This document shows, in pieces, positions 17,656 to 26,688 of a DNA stretch of 64,000 nucleotides; the first letter of the stretch is position 1, and every line of letters starts with the position of its first letter. Origin of the DNA: Algoriphagus sp. (lineage in GTDB: Bacteria; Bacteroidota; Bacteroidia; Cytophagales; Cyclobacteriaceae); contig JAMNXQ010000006.1 of NCBI GenBank assembly GCA_023653075.1, positions 1 through 64,000 on the forward strand, read 5' to 3'. A program made the translations under genes and the position numbers. The notes below the pieces were generated by a model. That model saw only the letters and a list, made by a program, of their open reading frames with translations, made no database searches and was not told the DNA's origin.

Positions 17656-17879
17656 TTCCAAGGATTTCCGAGCAGTAGTTGATTTACCCTCCGGTTATAT
17701 TGTTTCAACACGAAACCAGGTAGGGCTGTTTCAAAAATAGAGGATTATTTTAGGGGAAGCCATTTAAGTCTTTTAAAGCCGCCACTAATTTTTATTTCAG
17801 TCATGGATTTTTGATAAAAGAGGGCGAAAAATTGAAGAACTCTTCTAGATTTGTATAAACTGAAGGGTCATCTCCTGCT

Positions 17880-18542
17880 ATGAAATCACTACTCCTACGC
17901 AACTTTTGGGTTGTACTTGCGCTGTTTTTTAGCCTTTCGGTAGGTTCATTACACGCCCAGGAACCCGGTTTTGTTTCCCTATTTGATGGACAAAGTTTGA
18001 CAGGGTGGGTGGGCAACAAAACTTCCTACCACGTCAAAGAGGGGATGATCGTCATCGAACCGAAAGGAGAGGGGGGTGGAAATCTATACACAGCGAAGGA
18101 ATACGGGAATTTTGTGCTACGATTTGAGTTTCAACTCACTCCAGGAGCAAATAATGGATTAGGAATTCATGCACCCCTGGAAGGTGATGCGGCCTATGTG
18201 GGTAAGGAATTTCAGATTTTGGATAATGAAGCCGAAAAATATGCAGGCCTTCAAGTTTACCAATACCATGGTTCCCTGTATGGAGTAATGCCTGCCAGGC
18301 GGGGTTTTTTACGGCCAACAGGAGAATGGAATCAGCAGGAGGTACGCATCACTCATCCCTATGTGACCGTAATTTTGAATGGAGAAGTGATCTTGGAAGG
18401 CAATTACCTAGAGGCGAGCCAATTCGGCACGCTTGACAAAAAAGAACATCCAGGCCTATCGCGTAGTCGAGGACATATTGGATTTCTGGGCCACGGTGAT
18501 CTGGTCCGATTCCGAAATATCCAAATCAAAGAATTACCTTAA
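17880..18542 (+). CDS. DUF1080 (3-keto-disaccharide hydrolase-type) secreted protein
   Basis: 220 aa with a signal peptide (residues 1-~26, ending HAQE). The DUF1080 concanavalin-like fold is marked by FVSLFDGQSLTGWVGN at the start, NLYTAKEYGNFVLRFEF in the middle, NNGLGIHAP and GHIGFLGHGDLVRFRNI near the end. Members hydrolyse 3-keto-glycosides or bind carbohydrate outside the cytoplasm. It precedes a Gfo/Idh oxidoreductase by 26 bases, the common partnership for 3-keto sugar metabolism. TAGATTTG at 17846-17853 is a possible -7 element. Confidence 0.87.
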   Translation: MKSLLLRNFWVVLALFFSLSVGSLHAQEPGFVSLFDGQSLTGWVGNKTSYHVKEGMIVIEPKGEGGGNLYTAKEYGNFVLRFEFQLTPGANNGLGIHAPLEGDAAYVGKEFQILDNEAEKYAGLQVYQYHGSLYGVMPARRGFLRPTGEWNQQEVRITHPYVTVILNGEVILEGNYLEASQFGTLDKKEHPGLSRSRGHIGFLGHGDLVRFRNIQIKELP

Positions 18543-18568
18543 ACCCAAGCCCAAGCCCCCGTTTACCC

Positions 18569-19918
18569 ATGAAAAAAAATTATCAAGTTATCGACAGAAG
18601 AGATTTTTTTAAAAAAACAGCCCTAGGTATTGCGGGACTTTCCTTGGCTCCTTCGCTGTTGGCCAATGTTCCCACCTCTGGCAAACTTAGAACCGTACAC
18701 ATCGGTCTTGGAGGAATGGGAATGGAAGATTTAAAAGCAATTGCTAGCCATGCAAGCGTAGAAGTTGTGGGACTTTGTGATGTGGATACCAATGCCTTGA
18801 GCAATGCTACAGCCCTTTACCCTCAAGCAAAAACCTACAGCGACTATCGCCTGCTGTTGAAAGAAATGGAGGATCAGTTTGATGCAGTGGTGGTATCCAC
18901 GCCTGATCATACCCATGCTCCAGCTTCTTTGATGGCGATGGAAATGAATAAGGCGGTGTACTGCCAAAAACCATTGACACACCATGTGACGGAGGCCAGA
19001 GCCATGAAAAAAATGGCCGAGGAGAAGAAATTGGTTACCCAAATGGGAATTCAGGTGCACTCGTTTTACGATTACAAATTGGCTACGCTGCTTATCCAAT
19101 CTGGAATCATCGGTAAGGTGCACACCGTACGTGCCTGGTCACCTAAAAATTGGGGTTTTGATGGAAAAGAACCCAATGGGAAAGATGCGGTACCCAGCAA
19201 CTTGAACTGGAATTTGTGGCTTGGCACAGCCCCTGAGCGTGATTACAAGGAAGGCGTCTACCATCCGGGTAATTGGAGAAAGCTTCTAGATTATGGCTGT
19301 GGAACTTTGGGAGATATGGGTGTACATATTTTTGACACCCCTTACAATGCCCTGCAATTGGATGTACCGCGGACCATTGTCAATCAGTGCAGAAAGCCAA
19401 CGGGTTTTGGTTTTCCAGAGAATAATATCGTGACCTACGAATTCCCTTCGACGCCGTATACTACGGATACCTTGAAGTGGGTGTGGTACGATGGACCAGG
19501 AGCACCTGAACAGCACGAGGATTTGAGGCTTCCTAATGGGGACAAGCTTCCCGACCAAGGAGCGATGTTTATGGGTGAAAAAGGAAGATTATTGCTACCA
19601 CACTTCCAACAACTTCCAAGATGGATTGTGAATGGAGTGTACAAGCAATTTGATGTGACACCATTCAATTTGGGTGCCCCAGTTAAGGATTATGTGGGCG
19701 AAAGCAAGAAGCATTACCACCAATTTGTGGATGCTTGTTTGGGCAAGGGTGAGTGTACCGCTTCTTTTTCGTATTCAGCACGCTTGACCGAAACTATTCT
19801 TCTTGGGGTGATTGCGGGTCGTTTTCCAAATGAGACCTTACACTGGAATAGCAAGAAGGCAAAATTTGCGGAGCGGAAAGCCAATAAATTTCTTGGCGGT
19901 AAGTACCGTAAATTCTAA
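18569..19918 (+). CDS. Gfo/Idh/MocA family oxidoreductase with Tat-type signal
   Basis: 449 aa. The N-terminus DRRDFFKKTALGIAGLSLAP fits a Tat signal (RRxFFK), so it is probably exported folded with its cofactor. The NAD(P)-binding Rossmann fold follows (HIGLGGMGMEDL; VVGLCDVD), then VVVSTPDHTHAP and the EKP-like catalytic segment YCQKPLTHHV (here QKP). The C-terminal Gfo/Idh domain has GCGTLGDMGVHIFD. Likely substrate: oxidised or 3-keto sugars produced with the DUF1080 partner upstream. Confidence 0.9.
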   Translation: MKKNYQVIDRRDFFKKTALGIAGLSLAPSLLANVPTSGKLRTVHIGLGGMGMEDLKAIASHASVEVVGLCDVDTNALSNATALYPQAKTYSDYRLLLKEMEDQFDAVVVSTPDHTHAPASLMAMEMNKAVYCQKPLTHHVTEARAMKKMAEEKKLVTQMGIQVHSFYDYKLATLLIQSGIIGKVHTVRAWSPKNWGFDGKEPNGKDAVPSNLNWNLWLGTAPERDYKEGVYHPGNWRKLLDYGCGTLGDMGVHIFDTPYNALQLDVPRTIVNQCRKPTGFGFPENNIVTYEFPSTPYTTDTLKWVWYDGPGAPEQHEDLRLPNGDKLPDQGAMFMGEKGRLLLPHFQQLPRWIVNGVYKQFDVTPFNLGAPVKDYVGESKKHYHQFVDACLGKGECTASFSYSARLTETILLGVIAGRFPNETLHWNSKKAKFAERKANKFLGGKYRKF

Positions 19919-20051
19919 TTTTCAAGTCGAGAAAGGGGGAGCATTCCCCTTTCTTGAATTTTTTAGCAAAGTAGAGCCTATTTGGCTAAGAATCATTTTT
20001 AAACTACCCTGCTGGAGGTTGGGCTTCTATGCAGTTCATTTTTTTTCAACT

Positions 20052-20414
20052 ATGCATACAGAAAAGCGTTTTTGCCGCTCTTGTGGACAAATTCTACATG
20101 GGAGATCAGACAAAAAATTTTGTGACGATGGCTGTAGAAATACCTTCAACAATCAGCAAAATTCCATTCAAAATAAGGAGATACGCAATATCAATTCGGT
20201 TTTGAAGCGAAATCGAGCAATTTTGTTGGCCAAACTTCCAGAAGGTAAAAAACAATTAAAAGTTTCCAAGGATCAGCTGTTGGTGATGGGGTTTAACTTG
20301 AGGTACATGACCCATCAGTTGGTACTGCCAAGTGGCTTAACCGCACAGTTTTGCTACGAACTGGGATGGGTTAGTTTGGATGAAGATTGCTACTTGATTG
20401 TACGGGATTTGTAA
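20052..20414 (+). CDS. Small zinc-ribbon protein (DUF2116-like)
   Basis: 120 aa from the ATG at 20052; the longer ORF in the track begins inside the upstream gene and is not supported. The N-terminus has CRSCGQILHGRSDKKFCDDGCR, a four-cysteine zinc ribbon as in the DUF2116 family. The rest is basic and helical (IQNKEIRNINSVLKRNRAIL) and ends with YLIVRDL. No export signal. Function unknown; nucleic-acid binding is possible. Convergent with the ROK regulator. Confidence 0.8.
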   Translation: MHTEKRFCRSCGQILHGRSDKKFCDDGCRNTFNNQQNSIQNKEIRNINSVLKRNRAILLAKLPEGKKQLKVSKDQLLVMGFNLRYMTHQLVLPSGLTAQFCYELGWVSLDEDCYLIVRDL

Positions 20415-20433
20415 CCTTCGAAAAAAGTTGGGG

Positions 20434-21681
20434 TTAACATGGCTTTGTAAGTACCTCCTCAAAAAGGTTATCGGTAACCACGGCAATAGCCCCGATTAAT
20501 CCCACTTCATTTCCGAGTTGATAGAGCGCTAGCTGTGTTTTTTCTCTCGATTTGGCCATGCTGTACACATTGAGCGCCTGCTGAATCGGTGTCAAAATGT
20601 ACTGATTTGCTTCTGCTACCGCTCCTCCCAAGACGATGAGTTCTGGATTGAGCAACTGGATCAGCATGGAAATGCCTCTACCGAGATTCAGGCCCACATC
20701 CGATAAGATGGTAATCGCCCGCTGATCTCCTTCCTTGGCTGCTTGGACTACTAAGTTCGGATCGAGTGGTCCTTTGTAAGATTTTGCCATTCGAGCTAGG
20801 ATACTATCCTTGTCCAGCAGTAAGGCTTCCTCTGCCATGCGTACGATGGAAGTGCCTGAGGCAATGGCCTCTAGGCAACCCTTTTTTCCACAAGTACAAT
20901 TGATTTCCTGAGATTCAAATAGGGGGGAGTGTGCAAATTCTCCAGCAAACCCGGAGGTACCTTGGTACAGCTTTCCATCGATGATAATGCCTAATCCGAT
21001 TCCCCAACCTACAAAAATTCCCAATACGTTTTGTGCATATTTTGCGGCACCAAATTTGAATTCTGCTAGGGTCATCGCTCGCGCATCATTTTCAAGAAAT
21101 ATTGCTTGTGGAAACCTGCTTTCGAGGTGGGCTTGCAAACTTTTTCCTCCAAAATTGAGGTAGGTATGGTTGATTCCTGCTTTGGAATCAATCAGTCCTG
21201 GCATGGAAATACCGATGGCAATGATTTTTTGGCTTGAAAGGCCAGATGTTGAAATGTAGGTTTCTAGGTGAAGACAAAGTTGCTCAAAGGTATCCGCTTC
21301 ATTGTTCAGTACTAGTTTGTGACTGACCTTGTCCTTCACTTGTGTGTGTTGGCAGTTGTAAAGCGCTAGGCTTACGGAAAACTTGCTTAAATCCACTGCT
21401 AGTACATAAAAGGCATCAGGTGCCAAGCGGTACAAATCGGGTTTTCTACCGCCTTGGGAAGCTGCTCGACCCTGTTTGATCACTTCTCCTGATCGAATCA
21501 AATCCATGAGGAGGGTATTGACCGTCGGTAAGGAAATCCCCATGCTTCCACAGATTTCATTGGCCGTAGAAGCACCTTTTTGATAGAGGTTTTTGATTAG
21601 TCGGATCTTAAGTAGGTAGTTTTTTACTTCTACAAGGCCATCAATTTTGGAAAGTGCCTCTTGGGGATGGATTAGGTGCAT
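20434..21681 (-). CDS. ROK-family transcriptional regulator (NagC/XylR type)
   Basis: 415 aa from the ATG at 21681. Residues ~20-85 are a winged helix-turn-helix (STANEICGSMGISLPTVNTLLMDLI). The ROK sugar-kinase-like domain follows, with VLAVDLSKFSVSLALYN, the ENDARAMTLAEF segment, FVGWGIGLGIIIDG and the zinc site INCTCGKKGCLEAIASG. It probably represses a sugar gene set and responds to a sugar or sugar phosphate; the DUF1080/Gfo-Idh pair is a candidate target but is not adjacent on the same strand. Confidence 0.88.
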   Translation of the reverse strand: MHLIHPQEALSKIDGLVEVKNYLLKIRLIKNLYQKGASTANEICGSMGISLPTVNTLLMDLIRSGEVIKQGRAASQGGRKPDLYRLAPDAFYVLAVDLSKFSVSLALYNCQHTQVKDKVSHKLVLNNEADTFEQLCLHLETYISTSGLSSQKIIAIGISMPGLIDSKAGINHTYLNFGGKSLQAHLESRFPQAIFLENDARAMTLAEFKFGAAKYAQNVLGIFVGWGIGLGIIIDGKLYQGTSGFAGEFAHSPLFESQEINCTCGKKGCLEAIASGTSIVRMAEEALLLDKDSILARMAKSYKGPLDPNLVVQAAKEGDQRAITILSDVGLNLGRGISMLIQLLNPELIVLGGAVAEANQYILTPIQQALNVYSMAKSREKTQLALYQLGNEVGLIGAIAVVTDNLFEEVLTKPC

Positions 21682-21848
21682 GGGGCGAATATGTGCACTC
21701 AAATACGTTAAAAATTAACGGCTTAAAAAATACTTTCTAAATAAAATCAAGGAAGCTACTCGTAATTCAGTTAAGAAAATAGGGAAGTAGGTAAAGTTAC
21801 TCCTGCCTAGGGCTTGTGCACGGCATGGATCAATTTTAAGGTCTTCCA

Positions 21849-21877
21849 ATTGAAAATTCTAAAATTGTCTATCTTTG
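21849..21877 (+). promoter_or_regulatory. Promoter of the cupin-like gene
   Basis: ATTG (21849-21852), 17 bases, TATCTTTG (21870-21877), the latter a perfect TAnnTTTG box. It overlaps the TTG used as start in the ORF track, so the real translation start must be the downstream ATG at 21899. Confidence 0.55.
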
Positions 21878-21898
21878 ATTTCTTTTTCATGTAAGTCA

Positions 21899-22420
21899 AT
21901 GAAACCACTTATTCTTTCACCCAATTTGGGCAAATCCCAGCTTGCGGCTCTTGTAGAGCGCTACTTAATAGATGCTGGATTTTTGATATCCAACAAAGAT
22001 TTGGAGCGTCCTTGGGGCGGGTTTTTTGTTTTGGATGAAACCCAAATCCGAAAATTTAAGGATACCTTTTTTCCTGAGGTAACCCTTTCAGAAGAGCAAT
22101 ATGCTCAGAAGTTGAGCCCTAAGTTTCTATTGGTTGCACCTGGTGCCCGACTTTCTTGGCAATACCATTTCCGCCGAGCAGAGTTGTGGACTTTGGTGGC
22201 AGGTGATGCCGCCATCAGTAGAAGCATGGACGATAGCCAAGGTCCAGTGCTTTCGATGGTAGTAGGAGAGGTGATTTCCTTGCTACAGGGTGAGCGTCAT
22301 CGCTTGATTGGTACAGAAGAATGGGGGATTGTTGCTGAAATCTGGATGCATTCCGATGCAAGTCAGCCCTCCGATGAAGATGATATTGTCCGATTGCAGG
22401 ACGATTACGCTAGGAAGTAA
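21899..22420 (+). CDS. Cupin-like protein annotated in relatives as phosphoheptose/mannose-6-phosphate isomerase-like
   Basis: 173 aa from the ATG at 21899, chosen because a promoter -7 box covers the earlier TTG. The segment ERPWGGFFVLDE near 32-43 is typical of type II mannose-6-phosphate isomerase cupins. GARLSWQYHFRRAELWTLVAG carries a cupin metal-binding-like His and Glu, and QGERHRLIG the second His. The length fits a single cupin barrel. The actual substrate is unknown. Cytosolic, single gene. Confidence 0.75.
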   Translation: MKPLILSPNLGKSQLAALVERYLIDAGFLISNKDLERPWGGFFVLDETQIRKFKDTFFPEVTLSEEQYAQKLSPKFLLVAPGARLSWQYHFRRAELWTLVAGDAAISRSMDDSQGPVLSMVVGEVISLLQGERHRLIGTEEWGIVAEIWMHSDASQPSDEDDIVRLQDDYARK

Positions 22421-22422
22421 GT

Positions 22423-22593
22423 TTACCCCTTAGGTAGCGCATCAATTTTCTTAGCCACTTCCTCCGCCTCAGCCATCAATTTGTCTGCAGCAGTTCGGTT
22501 GCTATGCGACAGTTTATGCGCATCTGACATCATTTTGGCGTAAGTTTCCTGGAGTTTTTCCTTCTCGCTTTTCTTTTTAAATATTCCAAACAT
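22423..22593 (-). CDS. Lacal_2735 family small protein
   Basis: 56 aa, below the ORF track cut-off. ATG at 22593 on the minus strand; sequence starts MFGIFKKKSEKEKLQETYAK, continues MMSDAHKLSHSNRTAADKLM and ends DALPKG. The MFGxFKKKSExEKLxxxYxKLxxEAxxLSxxNRxxSDxKxAEAxxxxKxI pattern is a short, conserved, all-helical family of Bacteroidota known by the name Lacal_2735; function unknown. It lies 42 bases upstream of the MORN-repeat gene on the same strand in map terms (that gene ends at 22636), so it could be the last gene of that unit. Confidence 0.8.
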   Translation of the reverse strand: MFGIFKKKSEKEKLQETYAKMMSDAHKLSHSNRTAADKLMAEAEEVAKKIDALPKG

Positions 22594-22635
22594 GGGTTTC
22601 GGTTTTGGTAGTAAACTGAGCCAACCGAGGATTGT

Positions 22636-24201
22636 TTAACGCAGACTTGTGCGCTCACTTGGATAGCGAATCTCATCATCTTTGAATTGGATGAGGTCTT
22701 CTAGTCTACCTGCAGAATTGTAAAATTTCCAAGGCCCCTGTTTCTTACCATCCCTCATCTCACCTTCCGAGGCTTTGCGGCCAGATTCATGGTAATACAT
22801 CCAAAGGCCGTCTGCTTTGCCCGAGAGGTAATTTCCTTCAGATTCTTTTTGACCAGTTACATAATAGGTGATGCGAGTTCCAGTGCCACCTTTTAAGGTA
22901 CCGGCATCTCTGGTTTCCTTTCCATCAAAGGAATAGTAAGGGCCTACATTGAGTAAACGTCCATTGTCCCAGAACTCCTCTTGAGTCAATTGCTTGTTGT
23001 CGTAAAAAAGTCCCCAAATACCATCTTCAAATCCAAGATTGAATCGGCCTACAGACTTGAGCTGTCCTCCATCGTAGTAGTACACCCATTGTCCATTTTC
23101 CATGCCGAGTAAATATTCTCCTTCGGCTATCAGGACACCGATTTTATTGAAGTATTTCCATAATCCTGTTTTGAGGTCATTTTTGTACTCTCCAAGTGCA
23201 TAGAGTTGTCCATCTGGATAAAAGTTTTTCCATACTCCCACTTTAGCTCCGCCTTCGTATTGACCTTGTACAGAAGGTTTGCCCGAACTATGATTTTCCA
23301 CATAGTCTCCTTCGGGAACGCCAAGAACATAGGTTTTACGTTTGGAAATTTCTTTGTTGGGAAAGTATTCTTCCCAAACGCCTACAGCTACATTGTTTTC
23401 ATACCGTTCTTTTCGTGCAAGTCGGCCGGTTTCGTAGTAATAATTCCACTCTCCAATTCGGTTTCCAAAGTCATCGTACACTTCTTCTGATTCGGGGATT
23501 TTTGTACCTGGATAGAAACTTTTCCAAGGGCCAATTTTTACTCCATTTTTGTAATTGCCTGTTTGTAGGGGAACATTTGGTAAGGAAAAGGTTTTAAAAA
23601 CTCCGTCGAATTGCCCTTTTTTGGCCGTTGCTTCTGCCAAGACATTTCCTTCGGGGTCAAATTCGAAGTAAGGACCTTCTCGTAATCCTCCTACGTAAAA
23701 TTCTCGAACTGCAAGTTCACCACCTGGAAAATAGGACAACCATTGCCCTTCTTTCTTTCCTTCTTGGTAGTTCCCCTCCAACTTAAGTTGACTGGGATCG
23801 ATGTAGTAATCGCTCGGTTCACTTCCGTAGTATTCGCTGTACTTCCCCACTAAAACGCTGTCCTGAAAGATCATTTCTTTCACTAAAAATCCATTGCTGT
23901 CAAAAAAACGTGCCGGGCCGAATAGCTTCCCTTCTCGGTAATCGGCTAGTTCTTTTCGCTTGCCATTGGCATGGTAACTCGTCCATTGCCCATCCCGAAG
24001 CCCATTTTTAAAAATTCCCTCTGTAACAAGGGTGTTGGTTTTGGTGGTGTAGAATTTCCATAGACCACTGGGAAGATTTTTCTCCACTAATCCAGTGCCA
24101 ACAATCGATGAATCACTGGAATAGCGTACAGCAACTTTAGAAGTCTGTGCAGCGAGCGAAAAATGCAAAAGGGACAAGAGTACAATCAGCGCATACTTCA
24201 T
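22636..24201 (-). CDS. MORN/YwqK-type repeat protein, secreted
   Basis: 521 aa. A signal peptide (1-18, ends SLAAQ) is followed by about 18-20 repeats of roughly 22-25 residues with the pattern G-x-W-x-Y/F-x-x-x-G-x-L-x-x-E-G-x-Y (for example DGQWTSYHANGKRKELADY, VGVWKNFYPDGQLYALGEY). These are MORN-like beta-hairpin repeats. The database label 'toxin-antitoxin YwqK family antitoxin' is often attached, but no toxin lies nearby. It is probably an exported repeat scaffold of unknown partner. Followed by the Lacal_2735 protein. Confidence 0.85.
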   Translation of the reverse strand: MKYALIVLLSLLHFSLAAQTSKVAVRYSSDSSIVGTGLVEKNLPSGLWKFYTTKTNTLVTEGIFKNGLRDGQWTSYHANGKRKELADYREGKLFGPARFFDSNGFLVKEMIFQDSVLVGKYSEYYGSEPSDYYIDPSQLKLEGNYQEGKKEGQWLSYFPGGELAVREFYVGGLREGPYFEFDPEGNVLAEATAKKGQFDGVFKTFSLPNVPLQTGNYKNGVKIGPWKSFYPGTKIPESEEVYDDFGNRIGEWNYYYETGRLARKERYENNVAVGVWEEYFPNKEISKRKTYVLGVPEGDYVENHSSGKPSVQGQYEGGAKVGVWKNFYPDGQLYALGEYKNDLKTGLWKYFNKIGVLIAEGEYLLGMENGQWVYYYDGGQLKSVGRFNLGFEDGIWGLFYDNKQLTQEEFWDNGRLLNVGPYYSFDGKETRDAGTLKGGTGTRITYYVTGQKESEGNYLSGKADGLWMYYHESGRKASEGEMRDGKKQGPWKFYNSAGRLEDLIQFKDDEIRYPSERTSLR

Positions 24202-24313
24202 AGCGAATTGGGATTCTTAAGGTAGGTTGGCAACAGTTTTCAGTACTCAGATTTGGATGATTTTTTTATACCTACGTAGAAAATCATTTCCTGTTTAAAA
24301 GTACATCAAATCC

Positions 24314-24865
24314 TTAGATTTTGATTCCCAAATAGGGTTTAACCTGAAGAATTTTATTCACTTCTTCTACCAATAACTGAAGGCCTAGATTCTTTTCAGC
24401 TGGAAGTTGAATTCTCTTAACCCATAGGCTAGCCCCTTGCTCATGACCCAGGTTGGACTTGGATTTTCTGATCCATTCCATTTGTGCCGGCAGATCCCAT
24501 GGGGTATTTGGGTCGCCCAGTTGATATCCCCCTTTCAAAAATGGTTCAGGAGGAAATTTTAAATTTTTCCCAAAAAACACACAACAAAAAAGCCCATGAC
24601 CAAACCAGCTAACCAAACGAATGTTACAGCCTGAATCCAACTTAAAATCTCGAATTAGATCAAGCACAAAATAGGGGAAACCCTGCAATTGATTTCCTTT
24701 AGAGATCTTTTTACCCTTCGAATTTGGAAAAAAATGAGTCAATTCCGCATTGGTAACAGAGTTGCCAAGTTGCTCAAAAAGATCCAAGAAATCAGCCTTC
24801 AGTCGGTTTTGCCGCTGAATGAGCGATGGGTCCAACCAAAGATCTAGGTCAATTTCTTTTTGCAT
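24314..24865 (-). CDS. Uncharacterised protein downstream of fabH
   Basis: 183 aa from the ATG at 24865. The 204-aa version in the track would overlap fabH by 58 bases and is less likely; the shorter start leaves a five-base gap after the fabH stop. No domain recognised. It begins MQKEIDLDLWLDPSLIQRQN, has a region with cysteines (LDSGCNIRLVSWFGHGLFCC) and ends with EEVNKILQVKPYLGIKI. No clear signal peptide or membrane helix. Tight spacing implies co-transcription with fabH; a lipid-related role would be speculation. Confidence 0.7.
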   Translation of the reverse strand: MQKEIDLDLWLDPSLIQRQNRLKADFLDLFEQLGNSVTNAELTHFFPNSKGKKISKGNQLQGFPYFVLDLIRDFKLDSGCNIRLVSWFGHGLFCCVFFGKNLKFPPEPFLKGGYQLGDPNTPWDLPAQMEWIRKSKSNLGHEQGASLWVKRIQLPAEKNLGLQLLVEEVNKILQVKPYLGIKI

Positions 24866-24870
24866 GGAGT

Positions 24871-25869
24871 TTACCAACGCAATACCGCCGATGCCCAAGA
24901 AAATCCCGATCCAAAGGCAGCCAAACATATCAGGTCATTTTCCTGGAGGCGACCCTGTTCCCAAGCTTGAGACAGTGCGATAGGGATGGTGCCTGCTGTG
25001 GTATTGCCGAGGTGCATGATATTATTAAATACCTTCTGGTCTGGCAATTCCAATTTTTGCTGAATGTACTGGGAGATGCGCAAATTTGCCTGGTGGGGCA
25101 CCAGAAGATCGATATCGTCCTTGGTCAATTGATTGAAGTCCAAGGCCTCCTGAATCACTTCCATAAATCGAACCACAGCATGCTTGAACACCGCATTTCC
25201 ATTCATTTTCAGGAAAAAGTCTCCTCGCTCAATCAACTCTTTGGAAATTCGTTCTTTCCCACTGGAGCTTGGAGCGATGCAGTAGAGCTCTTCGGCATGG
25301 GATCCTTCAGAGTGCAAGTGGGTGCTGATTATTCCGGCTTGTCCAGCATCCGCTCTTCCTACCACTACAGCTCCTGCACCGTCAGCAAAAATCACGGCAC
25401 TCGATCTTCCTTCATCGCTTTTATCCAAGGCAGAGGATTGAATTTCGGCACCTACTACCAATATTTTTTGGTACATGCCTGTTTTGATAAACTGATCGGC
25501 AATAGAAAGTGCATAAATAAAGCCTGAACAGGCATTTCGAATATCTAGGGCACCGATGGTTTTAAAGCCCATTTCCCGCTGAAGCAGAACCCCATTGCCA
25601 GGTAAGAAGTAATCAGGGGTGATGGTTGCGAATATGATAAAGTCAATGTCATCCTGCTGCACTCCTGCACGATCCATGGCCATTTTACTTGCTTTGGCGG
25701 CCATGTTGGTTACCGTGTCTACTCCAGGAGTATACCAACGTCTTTCTTGAATCCCGGTACGCTCCATGATCCACTCGTTGGAGGTATTCATCATTTGGGA
25801 AAGTTCATCATTGGTGACAATACGATCTGGAACATAATGTCCGGCAGCGAGCACGCGTGAGGTATACAT
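24871..25869 (-). CDS. fabH: 3-oxoacyl-ACP synthase III (KAS III)
   Basis: 332 aa from the ATG at 25869 (the track starts nine codons earlier at a TTG). Catalytic triad: Cys114 in DIRNACSGFIYAL, His in LLVPHQANLRIS, Asn in MHLGNTTAGTIPIAL. The end AAFGSGFSWASAVLRW is typical. It condenses an acyl-CoA primer with malonyl-ACP to begin fatty acid synthesis; in Bacteroidota the primer is often branched. Other fab genes are not in the window, and several FabH paralogues per genome are usual, so this may be a specialised copy. Confidence 0.92.
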   Translation of the reverse strand: MYTSRVLAAGHYVPDRIVTNDELSQMMNTSNEWIMERTGIQERRWYTPGVDTVTNMAAKASKMAMDRAGVQQDDIDFIIFATITPDYFLPGNGVLLQREMGFKTIGALDIRNACSGFIYALSIADQFIKTGMYQKILVVGAEIQSSALDKSDEGRSSAVIFADGAGAVVVGRADAGQAGIISTHLHSEGSHAEELYCIAPSSSGKERISKELIERGDFFLKMNGNAVFKHAVVRFMEVIQEALDFNQLTKDDIDLLVPHQANLRISQYIQQKLELPDQKVFNNIMHLGNTTAGTIPIALSQAWEQGRLQENDLICLAAFGSGFSWASAVLRW

Positions 25870-25960
25870 GGGTAGGTGGGGTAAGGTTCTGGCCAACTAA
25901 AATCCCTGCAATATCGGGACTTGGGTTTAGTGTACCAACAAAAACAAAGGACTTGGAATT

Positions 25961-26659
25961 TTAACCAAACAAGGTGTAGTTCCCAAATTGATCCATGGGT
26001 GAAGTTTTTCGAAGGACCGATTGGGAATCATTTTGCACAGAATTGACTAGGGGGGATACGGTGAAGCCCAGCATCAATTCAGTTGGGTAGGGGTTCAAAA
26101 GTGTCAAAAGTTCAGCTTCAGAACTGTAGCCATCCAGCCATTTTTTTTCATGTTCCCGCTTTAAAATCACCGGCATGCGATCGTGAACTTCCGAAACAAC
26201 CTCATTGGGGCTCGTCGTTAAAATCAAGAAGGTATGCTGAGATTCCCCTGATACCGTTTCATATTCCTCCCAAATGCCAGCAAAAGCAAAAAGTTCTTCC
26301 TCACGGAGTGTAAAGCGATGCGGTATCTTGGTTTTCTTTCCCACTTTCTTCCATTCGAAAAAGCCATCTGCAGGGATCAAGCACCTTCTTTTTTGGAAGG
26401 AAGGTTTGAAGGAAACTTTTTCATGGACGGACTCAGCCCGTGCGTTGATCAACTTTGCCGATACGGGTTTATTTTGTCCAAAGTCAGGGGTAATGCCCCA
26501 ATAAAAAAAGGAGAATCCTTTAGGACTATCGGAAGTGATGACGGGCACCAGCTGCGTAGGAGCAATGTTGTACCGTGGTGAAAAATCTACCAGCATTTCT
26601 GCTTGGAAGCGTTCTTCAAGTTCAATTTTACTTTTGGCGAGTGAATATCTTCCACACAT
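25961..26659 (-). CDS. SRAP-domain protein (YedK/HMCES type)
   Basis: 232 aa from the ATG at 26659. That start puts the catalytic cysteine at position 2 (MCGRYSLAKSK), which the family needs because the initiator Met is removed and Cys forms a thiazolidine with abasic DNA; the longer ORF start would abolish this. Other active-site segments: KLINARAESVHEK, CLIPADGFFEWKK (Glu) and VHDRMPVILKR (His). It shields abasic sites in single-stranded DNA. Single gene; gap of 29 bases to the YheT gene. Confidence 0.92.
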   Translation of the reverse strand: MCGRYSLAKSKIELEERFQAEMLVDFSPRYNIAPTQLVPVITSDSPKGFSFFYWGITPDFGQNKPVSAKLINARAESVHEKVSFKPSFQKRRCLIPADGFFEWKKVGKKTKIPHRFTLREEELFAFAGIWEEYETVSGESQHTFLILTTSPNEVVSEVHDRMPVILKREHEKKWLDGYSSEAELLTLLNPYPTELMLGFTVSPLVNSVQNDSQSVLRKTSPMDQFGNYTLFG

Positions 26660-26688
26660 GGTTGCAGTTACAGCTAATTTGTTCGAAG

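Noticed and set aside
19812-20414. Long 200-aa version of the zinc-ribbon protein
   Set aside because: The first 80 codons overlap the Gfo/Idh gene out of frame and run through the intergenic gap; the ATG at 20052 gives the domain at the N-terminus.
22636-24201. Toxin-antitoxin system
   Set aside because: The YwqK 'antitoxin' name is attached to MORN-like repeats only; no toxin-like gene is adjacent.
24826-25527. 233-aa plus-strand ORF over fabH
   Set aside because: Antisense shadow; fabH has its full catalytic triad on the other strand.
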